Shown: positions 25,027-34,135, counted from the stretch's first letter. The stretch: 41,687 nucleotides of DNA from Actinocrinis puniceicyclus (GCF_018283645.1 NZ_JAGSXH010000051.1:1-41687); one strand, 5' to 3'. The notes: a model not told the origin generated them from the sequence alone. A program made the numbers and translations.

Positions 25027-26382
25027 ATGAATGGGGTGGCGATGGCAGCGCTGGGACGGCGTCGCTTGCGTGAACTGCGGGTCGCCGTGGTCGTCGCCTC
25101 GACGCTCGCGGTGGGGATCAGCGGCGCGCTCGGCTACGTCTACCTTCACCTGAATGCCAACATCAAGACGTTCAGTGAGGTCGGCGTCTCCAGGAGCCGG
25201 CCACCGGAGGCGACACCCGCGACCACGGCGCCCGGCCAGCCCGCCGCGCAGCCCCCGATCAACCTGCTGCTGATCGGGTCGGACACCCGCGCCGGAGGCA
25301 ACGTCTCGCTCGGCGGCGGCTTCGCGGTCGAGGGCGCCCGCTCGGACACGACGATCCTGCTGCATGTCTCCGGGGACCGGAAGCACGCGGTCGGGGTTTC
25401 CATTCCGCGCGACGCGCTGGTGGACGTCCCGGCCTGCTACGCGAACGGCGGCTGGCTGCCCGCGCAGACCGACGTGATGTTCAACTCGGCGTTCTCCGAG
25501 GGGAATCTGCCCACGGGCAATCCGATATGCACGCAGAACACCGTCGAGGCGATGAGCGGGATCCGGATCGATCACACGATGGTGATCGACTTCTCCGGTT
25601 TCGCCGCGATGAGCAGGGCGGTCGGCGGGGTCACGGTATGCGTTCCGGCGGTGAACAGCACATACCTTGAACACGCGTACGGCGTGACGCTCGACCCCGG
25701 CGTGCAGAACCTGTCCGGTCAGGCCGCGGTCGAGTACGTGCGCGCGCGGGAGGGTTTCGGCGACAACAGCGACATCGGCCGGATGAAGCGCCAGCAGGCG
25801 TTCCTGTCCGCGTTGATGAAGAAGATGCTGGACTCGGGCACGCTGGACAACCCGGTCGCGCTGTATCAGCTCGCGGACGCGGCGACGAAGTCGCTGACCG
25901 TGGACAGCTCGCTCGACTCGGTCAGCTCCCTGGTTTCGCTGGGTGTTCAGCTCAAGACGGTGCCGCTGTACAACCTGGAGTTCGTCACGACGCCGTGGAG
26001 CTATGACGGCGCGCGGGTGGACTTGATACAGCCGGACACCGACGTGTTGTGGTCGCTGCTGCGCGAGGACAGGACGCTGGAGGGCCAGGACGCTTCGGGC
26101 GGGGCGTCGGCGACTTCCGGTCCCACCGGCTCGGCCTCCGCGGCGCCGACCGCGAGCCCGGGCCCGAGCGCGGCGAGCGAGCGCATGCGGCTGATGGCGC
26201 TCGGCGAGGCGGGGCCGAGTTCAAGCGCGAGCACCGGGACCTCGCCCTCCGCCGTGGCGTCCGACGAGGCGTCCGCTGCGGGCACGACTGCCGGCACCCC
26301 GACGCCGGTCCCGAGCGGCATCACCCAGAACATCCGGCGGGCCGACTCGGATCCGTGCTCGGACTTGTCATACGGGAACTGA
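25027..26382 (+). CDS. LCP (LytR-CpsA-Psr) family wall-polymer ligase
   Basis: About 451 residues. A short basic N-terminus precedes one transmembrane anchor (about residues 18-40), then the extracellular LCP domain: NLLLIGSDTRAGG, the Arg-Ser-Asp triad in GARSDTTILLHVSG, VSIPRDALVDVPAC, and VEYVRAREGFGDNSDIGRMKRQQAF split in the usual way. The C-terminal about 100 residues are Ser/Ala/Gly/Pro-rich. LCP enzymes move glycopolymers from polyprenyl phosphate to peptidoglycan. ATG 25027 (GGGG just upstream) is my choice; 24982 and 25042 are alternatives. The context of sugar-nucleotide enzymes and glycosyltransferases fits well. Confidence 0.92.
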   Translation: MNGVAMAALGRRRLRELRVAVVVASTLAVGISGALGYVYLHLNANIKTFSEVGVSRSRPPEATPATTAPGQPAAQPPINLLLIGSDTRAGGNVSLGGGFAVEGARSDTTILLHVSGDRKHAVGVSIPRDALVDVPACYANGGWLPAQTDVMFNSAFSEGNLPTGNPICTQNTVEAMSGIRIDHTMVIDFSGFAAMSRAVGGVTVCVPAVNSTYLEHAYGVTLDPGVQNLSGQAAVEYVRAREGFGDNSDIGRMKRQQAFLSALMKKMLDSGTLDNPVALYQLADAATKSLTVDSSLDSVSSLVSLGVQLKTVPLYNLEFVTTPWSYDGARVDLIQPDTDVLWSLLREDRTLEGQDASGGASATSGPTGSASAAPTASPGPSAASERMRLMALGEAGPSSSASTGTSPSAVASDEASAAGTTAGTPTPVPSGITQNIRRADSDPCSDLSYGN

Positions 26383-26465
26383 CACCTCGGGCGGGGCCGC
26401 GGATCAGAGGCGCGCATCACCGGGCGCGCATCACCGGGCCGCGCGGAACTCGGCGGCGCGGCGCG

Positions 26466-27569
26466 TCACTTCAGCGTCGACTCGTAAAGCGAGCGCGGCG
26501 AGGTGAGAAATCCCCAGCCCCAACTGAAGTGCATCGTCGCGAGCACGAGCGGCAGCCGGGCTCGCACCGGCCGGGCCCGGCCGCGCGACTCGAGCAGCGC
26601 GCCGAGCGTGATCAGCAGCGCGTAACCCACCGGCGCCGCGAAACCCAGCGCGAGGATCGGAAGTCCGGCGGCCAGACCCGCCAGCCCGAGCAGCGTGCCT
26701 GAAATGACCGCGATGACGGCAACCGGCGGGGCGAGGTACCGCACGCTCGCCGTGCCTTGATGTGTACGCATCACGACTCGACGCCAGCGGCCGTACAGCC
26801 GGTACTGGTTCGCCAGTGCCCTGAGATTCGGCCGGGGGCGGTAGGTCACCCTCAGCTCCGGGGAGAAGTAGACCAGCCCGCCGCTCTGCCGCAGCCGGTG
26901 GTTGAGCTCCCAGTCCTGCGCGCGGATGAACGCCTCGTGGTAGCCGCCGAGTTTGTCGAGCACCGAACGCCGGAACACGCCGAGGTACACGGTGTCGGCG
27001 GGTCCTGCCTCACCGCCGGTGTGGAACTTCGCGTTGCCGACGCCGAGTTTGGAAGTCATGGCGACCGCGACGGCGCGCTCGAACGTCGTCTCGCCTTCGG
27101 CGTGCATGACGCCGCCGATGTTCTGCGCCCCGGTCTGCTCCAGCAGCCGTACCGCGGTCTCGATGTAGCCGGGGTTGAGCAGCCCGTGCCCGTCCACGCG
27201 CACGACGATCTCGCCACGTGAGGCTGCGATCGCCGCGTTGAGCGCGCTGGGAGTGCGGCCGGTGGGGTTCGGGACGGTGCGTACGCGCGGATCGGCGGCG
27301 GTCAACTCGGCGGCGATCTGGTCGGTGCGGTCGCGGGAGGGCCCGAGCGCGATGACGATTTCAAGGTCGCCGGCGTACCGCTGCGCGAGGATGTGGCGCA
27401 CGGCCGCGGCCAGGTGCCGCTCCTCGTTGAGTACCGGCATGATCACCGAGACCGACGGCCACGGATCGGGCCGCGCCGGGATGCCCTCGGCGGGTTCAGC
27501 GGCCGGCGTCATGGGCGGCATCGCCGCCGCACCGGCGGGCTCGGGTTCCAGCGTCGCGTTCGCGTTCAT
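26466..27569 (-). CDS. Family 2 glycosyltransferase with C-terminal membrane helices (ExoA-like)
   Basis: 367 residues. The GT-A domain shows PSVSVIMPVLNEERHLAAAV, the nucleotide-binding VRVDGHGLLNPGY (metal-binding DxG/H type), and ELNHRLRQSGGLVYFSPEL. Two to three hydrophobic helices follow (VAVIAVISGTLLGLAGLAAGL and LGFAAPVGYALLITLGALL). This is the succinoglycan ExoA-like layout, acting on the cytoplasmic face of the membrane on lipid-linked sugars. A TAGAGT box lies 9 nt upstream of the ATG. It is convergent with LCP; 26383-26465 holds a 14-bp tandem direct repeat (26411-26424 and 26425-26438). Confidence 0.9.
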   Translation of the reverse strand: MNANATLEPEPAGAAAMPPMTPAAEPAEGIPARPDPWPSVSVIMPVLNEERHLAAAVRHILAQRYAGDLEIVIALGPSRDRTDQIAAELTAADPRVRTVPNPTGRTPSALNAAIAASRGEIVVRVDGHGLLNPGYIETAVRLLEQTGAQNIGGVMHAEGETTFERAVAVAMTSKLGVGNAKFHTGGEAGPADTVYLGVFRRSVLDKLGGYHEAFIRAQDWELNHRLRQSGGLVYFSPELRVTYRPRPNLRALANQYRLYGRWRRVVMRTHQGTASVRYLAPPVAVIAVISGTLLGLAGLAAGLPILALGFAAPVGYALLITLGALLESRGRARPVRARLPLVLATMHFSWGWGFLTSPRSLYESTLK

Positions 27570-27578
27570 CGGGGCCGC

Positions 27579-27584
27579 ACTCTA
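27579..27584 (-). promoter_or_regulatory. -10 box upstream of the ExoA-like glycosyltransferase
   Basis: TAGAGT on the minus strand, 9 nt from the ATG at 27569, with no ribosome-binding site in between. It is at the long end of the leaderless spacing seen in this window. Confidence 0.4.
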
Positions 27585-27634
27585 TCGAAGGCCGGCCGGC
27601 GCGGAACCGTCGTGTGTCCGCGTGCCGGGACTGT

Positions 27635-28153
27635 TCACGGTGCCTCGCGGGAGGCGAGGATCGCCGCGCGGCGGGCCAGCCGGTGTGTGCGCCGGATGCC
27701 GGCCTCGTGGTTGCGCCGCTCGTCCTCCTGCGTCTCCAGCAGCAGGGGATGGACCGGGCGCGGCTTGCCGTCGGCGTCGATGGCGACGAACACCAGGTAG
27801 GCGCTGGCGACGTGGGCGGGCTCGGCCCCGGCCCGGTCCCAGCGTTCCGCCTCGACCCTGACTCCGATCTCCATCGAGGTGTGGCCGGTCCAGTTGACCT
27901 GTGCGTGCGTGTGCAGCAGGTCGCCGACGTGCACCGGGTTGAGGAAGGCCATCTCGTCGAGGAACGCGGTGACCGCCGGGCCGCCGGAGTGCCGGGTCGC
28001 GACGAGACCGGCCACGTCGTCGACGAGCTTCATCATCACCCCGCCGTGCACGTTGCCCAGCAGATTGACGTCGAGTTGGGTCATCACGCGGCTCAGCGAG
28101 ATCCGGGTCTCGGAGACGGGTTTCCCGGGAAGCTGCGGCGGCGTCTGAGGCAT
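27635..28153 (-). CDS. Acyl-CoA thioesterase (hotdog fold, YciA/BACH type)
   Basis: 172 residues. The hotdog core reads RVMTQLDVNLLGNVHGGVMMK with the helix LVDDVAGLVATRH, then MAFLNPVHVGDLLHTHAQVNWTGHTSMEIGV split over two strands, and ASAYLVFVAIDADGKPRPV. The Asn-xx-Gly-x-Val-His-Gly-Gly segment and catalytic Asp are present. It hydrolyses acyl-CoA to free acid and CoA. ATG 28153 lies 6 nt after TATCGT, so leaderless translation is likely; GTG 28159 is an alternative. Its link to the neighbouring polysaccharide genes is not obvious. Confidence 0.9.
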   Translation of the reverse strand: MPQTPPQLPGKPVSETRISLSRVMTQLDVNLLGNVHGGVMMKLVDDVAGLVATRHSGGPAVTAFLDEMAFLNPVHVGDLLHTHAQVNWTGHTSMEIGVRVEAERWDRAGAEPAHVASAYLVFVAIDADGKPRPVHPLLLETQEDERRNHEAGIRRTHRLARRAAILASREAP

Positions 28154-28159
28154 GATCAC

Positions 28160-28165
28160 ACGATA
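28160..28165 (-). promoter_or_regulatory. -10 box giving a leaderless thioesterase transcript
   Basis: TATCGT on the minus strand (28165-28160), 6 nt before ATG 28153; no Shine-Dalgarno sequence. Confidence 0.45.
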
Positions 28166-28217
28166 TGCCGCCGGGCACGCGGCTTACCACAGGCGGGCGA
28201 GCGGTCCTCGACTCGGA

Positions 28218-28271
28218 TAGGGTGCGACGCGAGCAAAATGACGCGACACGACGCGACACGACACGTCAGGT
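28218..28271 (+). promoter_or_regulatory. rmlC upstream region: -10 box and tandem 10-bp repeat
   Basis: TAGGGT at 28218-28223 is a plausible -10. The decamer ACGCGACACG is repeated perfectly at 28241-28250 and 28251-28260, with a partial copy after it. If the promoter is real, the repeats lie early in a leader of about 120 nt. Confidence 0.35.
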
Positions 28272-28352
28272 CACGATGTACCCACGTCCGCGCGTGGCGC
28301 GGGCAATCGAGCGACCAAGAGTCCACAGTCCGGCAGGAGCCCAGAGGTCCGC

Positions 28353-28976
28353 ATGAAGATCACACCGCTGTCCGTCCCCGGCGCGTGGGAGATCCTTCCG
28401 CAGCAGCACGGCGATCCGCGCGGCCTGTTCATGGAGTGGTACCGCTACGACAAGCTGGCGGAGGCGGTCGGGCACCCGCTGGACCTCGCGCAGGCGAACC
28501 TGTCGGTATCGGCGAAGGACGTGGTGCGCGGGATCCACTTCGCGCAGCTGCCGCCGAGCCAGGCCAAGTATGTGACCTGTGTGCGTGGCGCGGTGTTGGA
28601 CCTGATCGTGGACATCCGGGAGGGTTCGCCGACCTTCGGCCGCTGGGAGTTCGTCCGGCTGGACGACGAGGAGCGGCGCGCCGTCTACCTGTCGGAGGGC
28701 CTTGGTCACGGCTTCTGCGCGCTGACGGACGACGCGACGCTTGTGTACGGCTGCTCGGCGACTTTCAACCGGGAGCGTGAGTTCTCGATCAACCCGCTCG
28801 ACCCGGAACTCGCGATCGAGTGGCCGACGGACTCACCGCAGTTCTCCGCGCGCGACGCGGCGGCGCCGTCTCTCGCCGAAAACCGCGCGGCCGGCCGGCT
28901 GCCCGACTACGCCGCGTGCCTGGAGTTCTACGCACTCAGGTCGGCGGAGTTCAGGTCGGCGGAGTCCAACAACTGA
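28353..28976 (+). CDS. rmlC: dTDP-4-dehydrorhamnose 3,5-epimerase family protein
   Basis: 207 residues, cupin-fold epimerase acting on dTDP-4-keto-6-deoxyglucose. Landmarks are QANLSVSAKDVVRGIHFAQ with the catalytic His at 62, CVRGAVLDLIVDIREGSPTFG, and LSEGLGHGFCALTDDATLVYG. In the next segment, CSATFNREREF, a Phe occupies the place where the catalytic Tyr usually sits, so the enzyme may epimerise one position only; alignment by eye is approximate. The ATG has AGAGG at suitable distance. RmlA, RmlB and RmlD are not in the window, so it is an orphan here. The C-terminus carries a short repeat (AEFRSAE). Confidence 0.85.
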   Translation: MKITPLSVPGAWEILPQQHGDPRGLFMEWYRYDKLAEAVGHPLDLAQANLSVSAKDVVRGIHFAQLPPSQAKYVTCVRGAVLDLIVDIREGSPTFGRWEFVRLDDEERRAVYLSEGLGHGFCALTDDATLVYGCSATFNREREFSINPLDPELAIEWPTDSPQFSARDAAAPSLAENRAAGRLPDYAACLEFYALRSAEFRSAESNN

Positions 28977-28990
28977 CGGCATGATGGCGC

Positions 28991-29026
28991 CGCCTGACGG
29001 TGAAATCGGTGGGTGCCCGTCAGGCG
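28991..29026. terminator. Terminator hairpin downstream of rmlC
   Basis: A perfect 10-bp stem, CGCCTGACGG (28991-29000) with CCGTCAGGCG (29017-29026), and a 16-nt loop, 14 nt after the rmlC stop. It can also end transcription from the convergent acyl-CoA dehydrogenase gene. The rest of 29027-29341 contains only GC-rich open frames without family-like sequence and no RNA gene I can recognise. Confidence 0.65.
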
Positions 29027-29341
29027 GCCGGTCCGGGGGTCGCGGGCAAGTGGGTCCAGCTGCGCCGGCGGCGTAAATCGCCGGGCTGCGCTGGTAGAAG
29101 CGGGTGCCCGCGCGCAGTACGGCCTGCGCGCCCCTGCCATCAGCATGCTGATCCGTGGACCGCGGCCCTCGGATCGGCTGGGACAGTACGGCTCCGGTGA
29201 GCGCGCGGTCAAGCCGCGCCGAGGCGGCCGCCCTCGTGCACGCGCACACGCCGCGAAACTTGCACGAGCCGCCAGGCCGCGACGACGTGCGAGAGACCTT
29301 CCAGCGCCGGCAGAACGCCGCGCGCCGCACCGAGCGCGCGC

Positions 29342-30514
29342 TCAGCCCTTGAGCAGCTGACGCGCCATCACCACGCGCTGGATCTGGTTGGTGCCCTCGT
29401 AGATCTGCGTGATCTTCGCGTCTCGCATCATCCGCTCCAGCGGATAGTCCTGCGTGTACCCGTACCCGCCGAGCAGTTGGACCGCGTCCGTCGTGATCTC
29501 CATCGCCGCGTCGGAGGCGAAACACTTCGCGGCCGCGCCGTAGAAGGTCAGGTCGGGGTCGTTGCGCTCGGACTTCGCGGCTGCCGCGTACGTGAGCTGA
29601 CGCGCGGCGGCGATCTTCATGCCCATGTCGGCGAGCATGAACTGCACACCCTGCAACTCGGCGATCGGCTTGCCGAACTGCTTGCGCTGCTTGACGTAGT
29701 CGGCCGCGTAGTCGAGCGCACCCTGCGCGACACCCAGCGCCTGCGCGGCGATGGTGACGCGCGTGTGGTCGAGCGTACGCATCGCGGTCTTGAAACCGGT
29801 GCCGGGTTCGCCGATGATGCGGTCGCCCGGGAGCCAGACGTCGTCGAAGTACAGTTCCCGGGTCGGCGAGCCCTTGATGCCGAGCTTCTTCTCCTTGGCG
29901 CCGAAGGTGAATCCCTCGTCGCTCTTCTCGACCACGAAGGCCGAGATCCCCCGGGTGCCGATGCCCGGCTCGGTGACCGCCATCACGGTGTAGTACTCGG
30001 ACACGCCCGCGTTGGTGATCCAGCGCTTGACGCCGTTGAGCCGCCAGCCGTCACCGTCGCGCACCGCGCGCGTCGTCATGCCCCCGGCGTCGGAACCGGC
30101 GTCGGGTTCGGACAGCGCGTAGGAGAACATCGCCCGTCCCTCGGCCACCGGGCGCAGGTACTTCTGCTTCAGTTCCTCGGACCCGGCGAGAATCAGCGGC
30201 ACCGTGGCCAGCTTGTTGACCGCGGGGATCAAGGACGAGGACATGCAGGCGCGCGCGACCTCCTCGATCACGATGCAGGCCGCCAGCGCGTCAGCCCCGG
30301 CGCCGCCGTACTGCTCGGGGATGTGGATCGCGTGCATGTCCGCGGCGTGGAGGGCGTCGTGCGCCTCCTGCGGGTAGCGCGCCTCCTGGTCCACGGCCGC
30401 GGCGTAAGGCGCGATCTTGGTCTCGACGAGCGAGCGCACCGACTCGCGCAGCAGCTCATGCTCCTCGCGGAGGGTGAAAAGGTCGAAATCCTGGGGCTGG
30501 TTCACATCCGCCAT
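29342..30514 (-). CDS. Acyl-CoA dehydrogenase
   Basis: 390 residues, the standard length. An FAD enzyme of fatty-acid or branched-chain acyl-CoA oxidation. Signatures: YALSEPDAGSDAGGM (first ACAD motif), WITNAG, the C-terminal QLLGGYGYTQDYPLERMMRDAK, and the catalytic base Glu in QIYEGTNQIQR. The substrate chain length cannot be read from sequence. The ATG at 30514 has GGTGGG upstream. It is divergent from ugd and convergent with rmlC. Its position in this neighbourhood is conserved in related genomes, as I recall, without an obvious metabolic link. Confidence 0.95.
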   Translation of the reverse strand: MADVNQPQDFDLFTLREEHELLRESVRSLVETKIAPYAAAVDQEARYPQEAHDALHAADMHAIHIPEQYGGAGADALAACIVIEEVARACMSSSLIPAVNKLATVPLILAGSEELKQKYLRPVAEGRAMFSYALSEPDAGSDAGGMTTRAVRDGDGWRLNGVKRWITNAGVSEYYTVMAVTEPGIGTRGISAFVVEKSDEGFTFGAKEKKLGIKGSPTRELYFDDVWLPGDRIIGEPGTGFKTAMRTLDHTRVTIAAQALGVAQGALDYAADYVKQRKQFGKPIAELQGVQFMLADMGMKIAAARQLTYAAAAKSERNDPDLTFYGAAAKCFASDAAMEITTDAVQLLGGYGYTQDYPLERMMRDAKITQIYEGTNQIQRVVMARQLLKG

Positions 30515-30599
30515 TGTTACCCACCAGTAGCCAGTGCGCCACCCCCGCCCGACTGTGCCTTTGTGCGCGACGCCGGGCGAAGTGTCGTCAACCGTGGCC

Positions 30600-30605
30600 T
30601 AAGGT
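30600..30605 (+). promoter_or_regulatory. -10 box for ugd
   Basis: TAAGGT, about 58 nt upstream of the GTG start. The leader has a GGAAGGGGG ribosome-binding site, so unlike several neighbours ugd is translated conventionally. Confidence 0.35.
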
Positions 30606-30662
30606 CGGAGACACCGCATGCGGCGGGCAGCACTATCGCGACGCGACGGAAGGGGGCGGCAC

Positions 30663-32030
30663 GTGGCCGCTCGGATCAGCGTTATCGGAACCGGATACCT
30701 CGGCGCCACACACGCGGCCTGTATGGCCGAGTTGGGCTATGAGGTACTCGGCATGGACGTGGACGCGGAGAAGATCGCCGCGCTGGCCTCGGGCAGGGTC
30801 CCGTTCTATGAGCCGGGACTTGAGGAACTGCTGGCCAAGCACGTGGCCGACGGCAGGCTCCGCTTCACCACCTCTTACTCCGAAGTCGCCGAGTTCCACG
30901 CGGACGTGCACTTCATCTGCGTGAACACACCGCAGCGCAGGGGCGAATACGCGGCGGATCTGCGGTACGTCGACGCGGTGATCGACGGGCTCGCGCCGCA
31001 CCTGGACCAGCCGACCGTGATCGCCGGCAAGTCCACCGTTCCGGCCGGCACGGCGGCCCGGCTCACCGAGCGCGTCGCCGAGTTGGCCCCGGCGGGCACG
31101 GCCGTGGAACTGGCGTGGAACCCCGAGTTCCTGCGCGAGGGTTACGCGATCGGCGACACGCTGCGGCCCGACCGGCTGGTGCTCGGCGTCGCCTCGCCGG
31201 GTGCGCGAACGGCGTCGGACGCCGGGAACTCGTCGCGCGCTGAGGCGGTGCTGCGCGAGGTGTACAAGCCGCTGACGGACGCGGGCGTGCCGCTGATCGT
31301 GACGGACCTGGCCACGGCCGAACTGGTGAAGGTCGCCGCGAACGCCTTCCTGTCCACGAAGATCTCGTTCATCAACGCGATGGCGGAGGTCTGCGAGGCG
31401 GCCGGCGGCGACGTGATGAAACTGGCCGAGGCGCTGGCGCACGACGCCAGGATCGGCGGGAAGTTCCTGGTGCCCGGGCTCGGCTTCGGCGGCGGCTGCC
31501 TGCCGAAGGACATCAGGGCCTTCATGGCGCGGGCCGGGGAACTGGGCGTGGACCAGGCGCTGGCCTTCCTCAAGGAGGTCGACGAGATCAACATGCGCCG
31601 CCGGGTGCGGCTGGTGGACCTGGCCCGCGAGCAGTGCGACGGCTCGTTCCTGGGCAAGCGGGTCGCGGTGTGGGGCGCCGCGTTCAAGCCGGACTCGGAC
31701 GACGTGCGGGACTCGCCCGCGCTGAACGTGGCGGCCTCGATCCTGTTGCAGGGCGCGCAGGTCACCGTGTACGACCCGAAGGCGAACGACAACGCCGCCA
31801 AGCTGTTCCCGACGCTCGCCTACGCGGAATCGGCGCTGGCCGCGGCGCGTGGCGCGCACGTGATCCTGCACCTGACCGAGTGGCTGGAGTTCCGCGAGGT
31901 GGATCCGCGCGAGGTCGGCGAGGTCGTCTCGCGGCGGCATATCGTCGACGGGCGCAACGCGCTCTCGGCCGAACGCTGGCATGAGGCGGGCTGGACCTAC
32001 CGCGCGCTCGGCCGGCCCGTGGTCGGCTGA
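30663..32030 (+). CDS. ugd: UDP-glucose 6-dehydrogenase
   Basis: 455 residues. Oxidises UDP-glucose twice with NAD to UDP-glucuronate, a precursor of acidic wall and capsule polymers. Motifs: Rossmann loop ISVIGTGYLGATHAACMAELG (split as GTGYLG and AELGYEV), the central LVKVAANAFLSTKISFINAMAE helix, and the active-site PGLGFGGGCLPKD with the nucleophile at Cys279. The C-terminal Rossmann domain has VAVWGAAFKPDSDDVRDSP. The GTG at 30663 is supported by GGAAGGGGG 6 nt upstream; the open frame begins at 30618 but that part lacks conserved sequence. Confidence 0.95.
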   Translation: MAARISVIGTGYLGATHAACMAELGYEVLGMDVDAEKIAALASGRVPFYEPGLEELLAKHVADGRLRFTTSYSEVAEFHADVHFICVNTPQRRGEYAADLRYVDAVIDGLAPHLDQPTVIAGKSTVPAGTAARLTERVAELAPAGTAVELAWNPEFLREGYAIGDTLRPDRLVLGVASPGARTASDAGNSSRAEAVLREVYKPLTDAGVPLIVTDLATAELVKVAANAFLSTKISFINAMAEVCEAAGGDVMKLAEALAHDARIGGKFLVPGLGFGGGCLPKDIRAFMARAGELGVDQALAFLKEVDEINMRRRVRLVDLAREQCDGSFLGKRVAVWGAAFKPDSDDVRDSPALNVAASILLQGAQVTVYDPKANDNAAKLFPTLAYAESALAAARGAHVILHLTEWLEFREVDPREVGEVVSRRHIVDGRNALSAERWHEAGWTYRALGRPVVG

Positions 32031-32035
32031 GGATA

Positions 32036-32094
32036 AGGCCGAAGCCGAGACTGAGCCCAAGGCCGAGCCCAAGCCCGAGACCGAGGCCGAGAGG
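32036..32094 (+). repeat. Purine-rich imperfect hexamer repeats after ugd
   Basis: Immediately after the ugd stop are about nine imperfect copies of a GCCGAG/AAGCCC-type hexamer. Read in the +1 frame they encode Lys/Ala/Glu/Pro/Thr repeats (KAEAETEPKAEPKPETEAE), the composition of a disordered protein tail. They may be a decayed C-terminal extension or simply slippage-prone sequence. There is no other gene in 32031-32128. Confidence 0.6.
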
Positions 32095-32128
32095 CTAAGG
32101 AGCTATGGGGCTAAGGGCGCCGGTCAGC

Positions 32129-32671
32129 TCAGCTCGGCTCGGACCTGTCGGTCTGTAGCTTGGCACGCAACACCGCACCCTTAGCCCGCGCCTGCGCCTC
32201 AAGGTCGTCCTGGAACGCGCGCATCGCGGCCAGCAGATGCGGATCGTGCGCGCCCAGGATCCGCACCGCGAGCAGTCCCGCGTTGCGTGCGCCGCCGACC
32301 GACACGGTCGCCACCGGCACGCCCGCGGGCATCTGCACGATCGACAGCAGCGAATCCATGCCGTCGAGGTGCTTGAGCGGCACCGGCACGCCGATCACCG
32401 GCAGCGGCGTCACGGAGGCGAGCATCCCGGGCAGGTGCGCCGCTCCGCCCGCCCCGGCGATGATCGCCTTCAGGCCGCGGGAGACCGCCCGCCGCCCGTA
32501 CTCGATCATCGTCTGCGGCATCCGGTGCGCCGAGACGACATCCACCTCGTAGCAGACCTCGAACTCGTCCAGCGCCGCGGCGGCCGCGCTCATCACCGGC
32601 CAGTCCGAGTCCGAGCCCATGACGATGCCGACCTGCGCCCGGTCCCCGCCCCGCGCCGGTGCGTCACTCAT
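32129..32671 (-). CDS. purE: N5-carboxyaminoimidazole ribonucleotide mutase
   Basis: 180 residues. Moves the carboxylate of N5-CAIR to give CAIR in de novo purine synthesis, directly after PurK. Motifs: [25 protein letters not shown], and [16 protein letters not shown], which line the active site of class I PurE. The ATG overlaps the purK stop (ATGAGTGA), with GGGGAGAG just upstream, so it is translationally coupled. A short Glu/Lys-rich C-terminal helix ends the protein. Confidence 0.97.
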   Translation of the reverse strand: MSDAPARGGDRAQVGIVMGSDSDWPVMSAAAAALDEFEVCYEVDVVSAHRMPQTMIEYGRRAVSRGLKAIIAGAGGAAHLPGMLASVTPLPVIGVPVPLKHLDGMDSLLSIVQMPAGVPVATVSVGGARNAGLLAVRILGAHDPHLLAAMRAFQDDLEAQARAKGAVLRAKLQTDRSEPS

Positions 32672-33887
32672 CGATCTCTCCCCGCAAGTAGGCGGCCGCG
32701 TGCGTGGCACGCTCAACGCAGTCGCCGAGGTTGTCACCGAGCACGGTCACGTGTCCGATCTTCCGGCCGGGCTTGACCGCCTTGCCATACATGTGGATCT
32801 TCAGCCCGGGGTCCCGCGCCATGCAGTGCAGATACGCCGGGTAGACGTCGGGCAGGTCGAGTCCGAGCACATTGGCCATCACGGCGACCGGCGCGTGCGG
32901 CGTCGGAGCGCCGAGCGGCAGGTCCAGCACCGCGCGCAGATGGTTCTCGAACTGGCTGGTCACCGCCCCGTCGATGCTCCAGTGCCCGGAGTTGTGCGGC
33001 CGCATCGCCAGCTCGTTGACGCTCAGCGCGCCGTCGGCGGTCTGGAACAGCTCGACCGCCAGCATCCCGGTCACATCGAGCTCCCGCGCGACCGTCAGCG
33101 CGATGCGTTGCGCCTGCGCCGACCGGTCGGCGCCGAGGCCGGGTGCCGGGGCGTAGACCTCGCGGCAGACACCGTCCCGCTGCACCGTCTCCACCACGGG
33201 ATAGGCCACGGCCTGCCCGTGCGGCGAGCGGGCCACCTGGGCGGAAAGCTCCCGGACGAACGGCACGAGCACCTCGGCGATCAGCTCGACGCCGCGCTCG
33301 TGCGCGGTCTCGACGACCTCCCGCAGCTGTTGCGGCGTCTCGATCCTCCAGACGCCTTTGCCGTCGTAGCCGCCCCTGATCGCCTTGAGGATGAACGGCC
33401 AACCGGTCTCGCGGGCGAACTGCGCCGCGGTATGCATGGCGGCGTCCACGCTCGCGGCGTCCAGCCGGGTCCAGCGCGGGACCGGCACGCCGAGCGCGCC
33501 GAGTTGTTCCCGCATGACCGCCTTGTCCTGCGCGTGCAGCAGCGCGTCCGCGCCGGGATGCACCGCCACGCCCTGTTCGATCAGGCGCTCGAGTACGGCG
33601 GTCGGCACGTGCTCGTGGTCGAAGGTCACCACGTCGCAGCCGCGGGCGAAGGCGACGACCGCGTCCGGATCGTCGTGCGAACCGAGAACCACATCCGGGA
33701 TCACCTGAGCGGCGCAATCGTCCGCCCTGGCCGCGAGCACCCGCAGCCGCACGCCGAGCGCAACGGCCGGGGGTTGCATCATCCGGGCCAACTGCCCCGC
33801 GCCGATGACGCCGACGACCGGCGCACCGACACCGAGGGACCCGGCGGCGCCGGTCGCGCCCGCCCTTCCACCATCTGTGCCGATCAC
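32664..33887 (-). CDS. purK: N5-carboxyaminoimidazole ribonucleotide synthase
   Basis: 407 residues, ATP-grasp enzyme. Uses ATP and bicarbonate to carboxylate AIR to N5-CAIR. Landmarks: [69 protein letters not shown] (split between [13 protein letters not shown] and [10 protein letters not shown]). The GTG at 33887 lies 8 nt after TAGGCT (33901-33896), which defines a probably leaderless start and rules out the longer frame to 34076. It forms an operon with purE. Confidence 0.96.
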   Translation of the reverse strand: MIGTDGGRAGATGAAGSLGVGAPVVGVIGAGQLARMMQPPAVALGVRLRVLAARADDCAAQVIPDVVLGSHDDPDAVVAFARGCDVVTFDHEHVPTAVLERLIEQGVAVHPGADALLHAQDKAVMREQLGALGVPVPRWTRLDAASVDAAMHTAAQFARETGWPFILKAIRGGYDGKGVWRIETPQQLREVVETAHERGVELIAEVLVPFVRELSAQVARSPHGQAVAYPVVETVQRDGVCREVYAPAPGLGADRSAQAQRIALTVARELDVTGMLAVELFQTADGALSVNELAMRPHNSGHWSIDGAVTSQFENHLRAVLDLPLGAPTPHAPVAVMANVLGLDLPDVYPAYLHCMARDPGLKIHMYGKAVKPGRKIGHVTVLGDNLGDCVERATHAAAYLRGEIDE

Positions 33888-33895
33888 AGGACCCA

Positions 33896-33901
33896 AGCCT
33901 A
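33896..33901 (-). promoter_or_regulatory. -10 box giving a leaderless purK-purE transcript
   Basis: TAGGCT on the minus strand, 8 nt before GTG 33887; no Shine-Dalgarno sequence. The remaining sequence to gtrA (33902-34135) holds no gene; it has CCGTCAC/GTGACGG inverted arms around 34031-34065. Confidence 0.5.
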
Positions 33902-34135
33902 ACGGCGCGCCCGGCCTGCTCCGGCCCGGGATGCCCGGCCCTGGGCTGCCACGGCCATGCCCGCACGTTGTCACGGCGATACCACGTGCACGCACGAGCG
34001 GCCTGTTTTGTGTACCTTGAACGGGCAATGTGTCCGTCACAGGTCTGCTACGGACCCTCCCGTGACGGTCTCGCACCGACGACAGTGGCTACTCTCGTAG
34101 TGGTGAGCCCCCGGAAGTCAGGCAGGTAATCCACA

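Noticed and set aside
24040-25674. 544-codon minus-strand open frame across TIGR03089 and LCP
   Set aside because: Covers two well-supported plus-strand genes and their intergenic gap; Arg-rich shadow sequence.
29013-29360. Open frames between rmlC and the acyl-CoA dehydrogenase
   Set aside because: Arg/Ala-rich in all frames, no ribosome-binding site, no recognisable domain; treated as gene-free.
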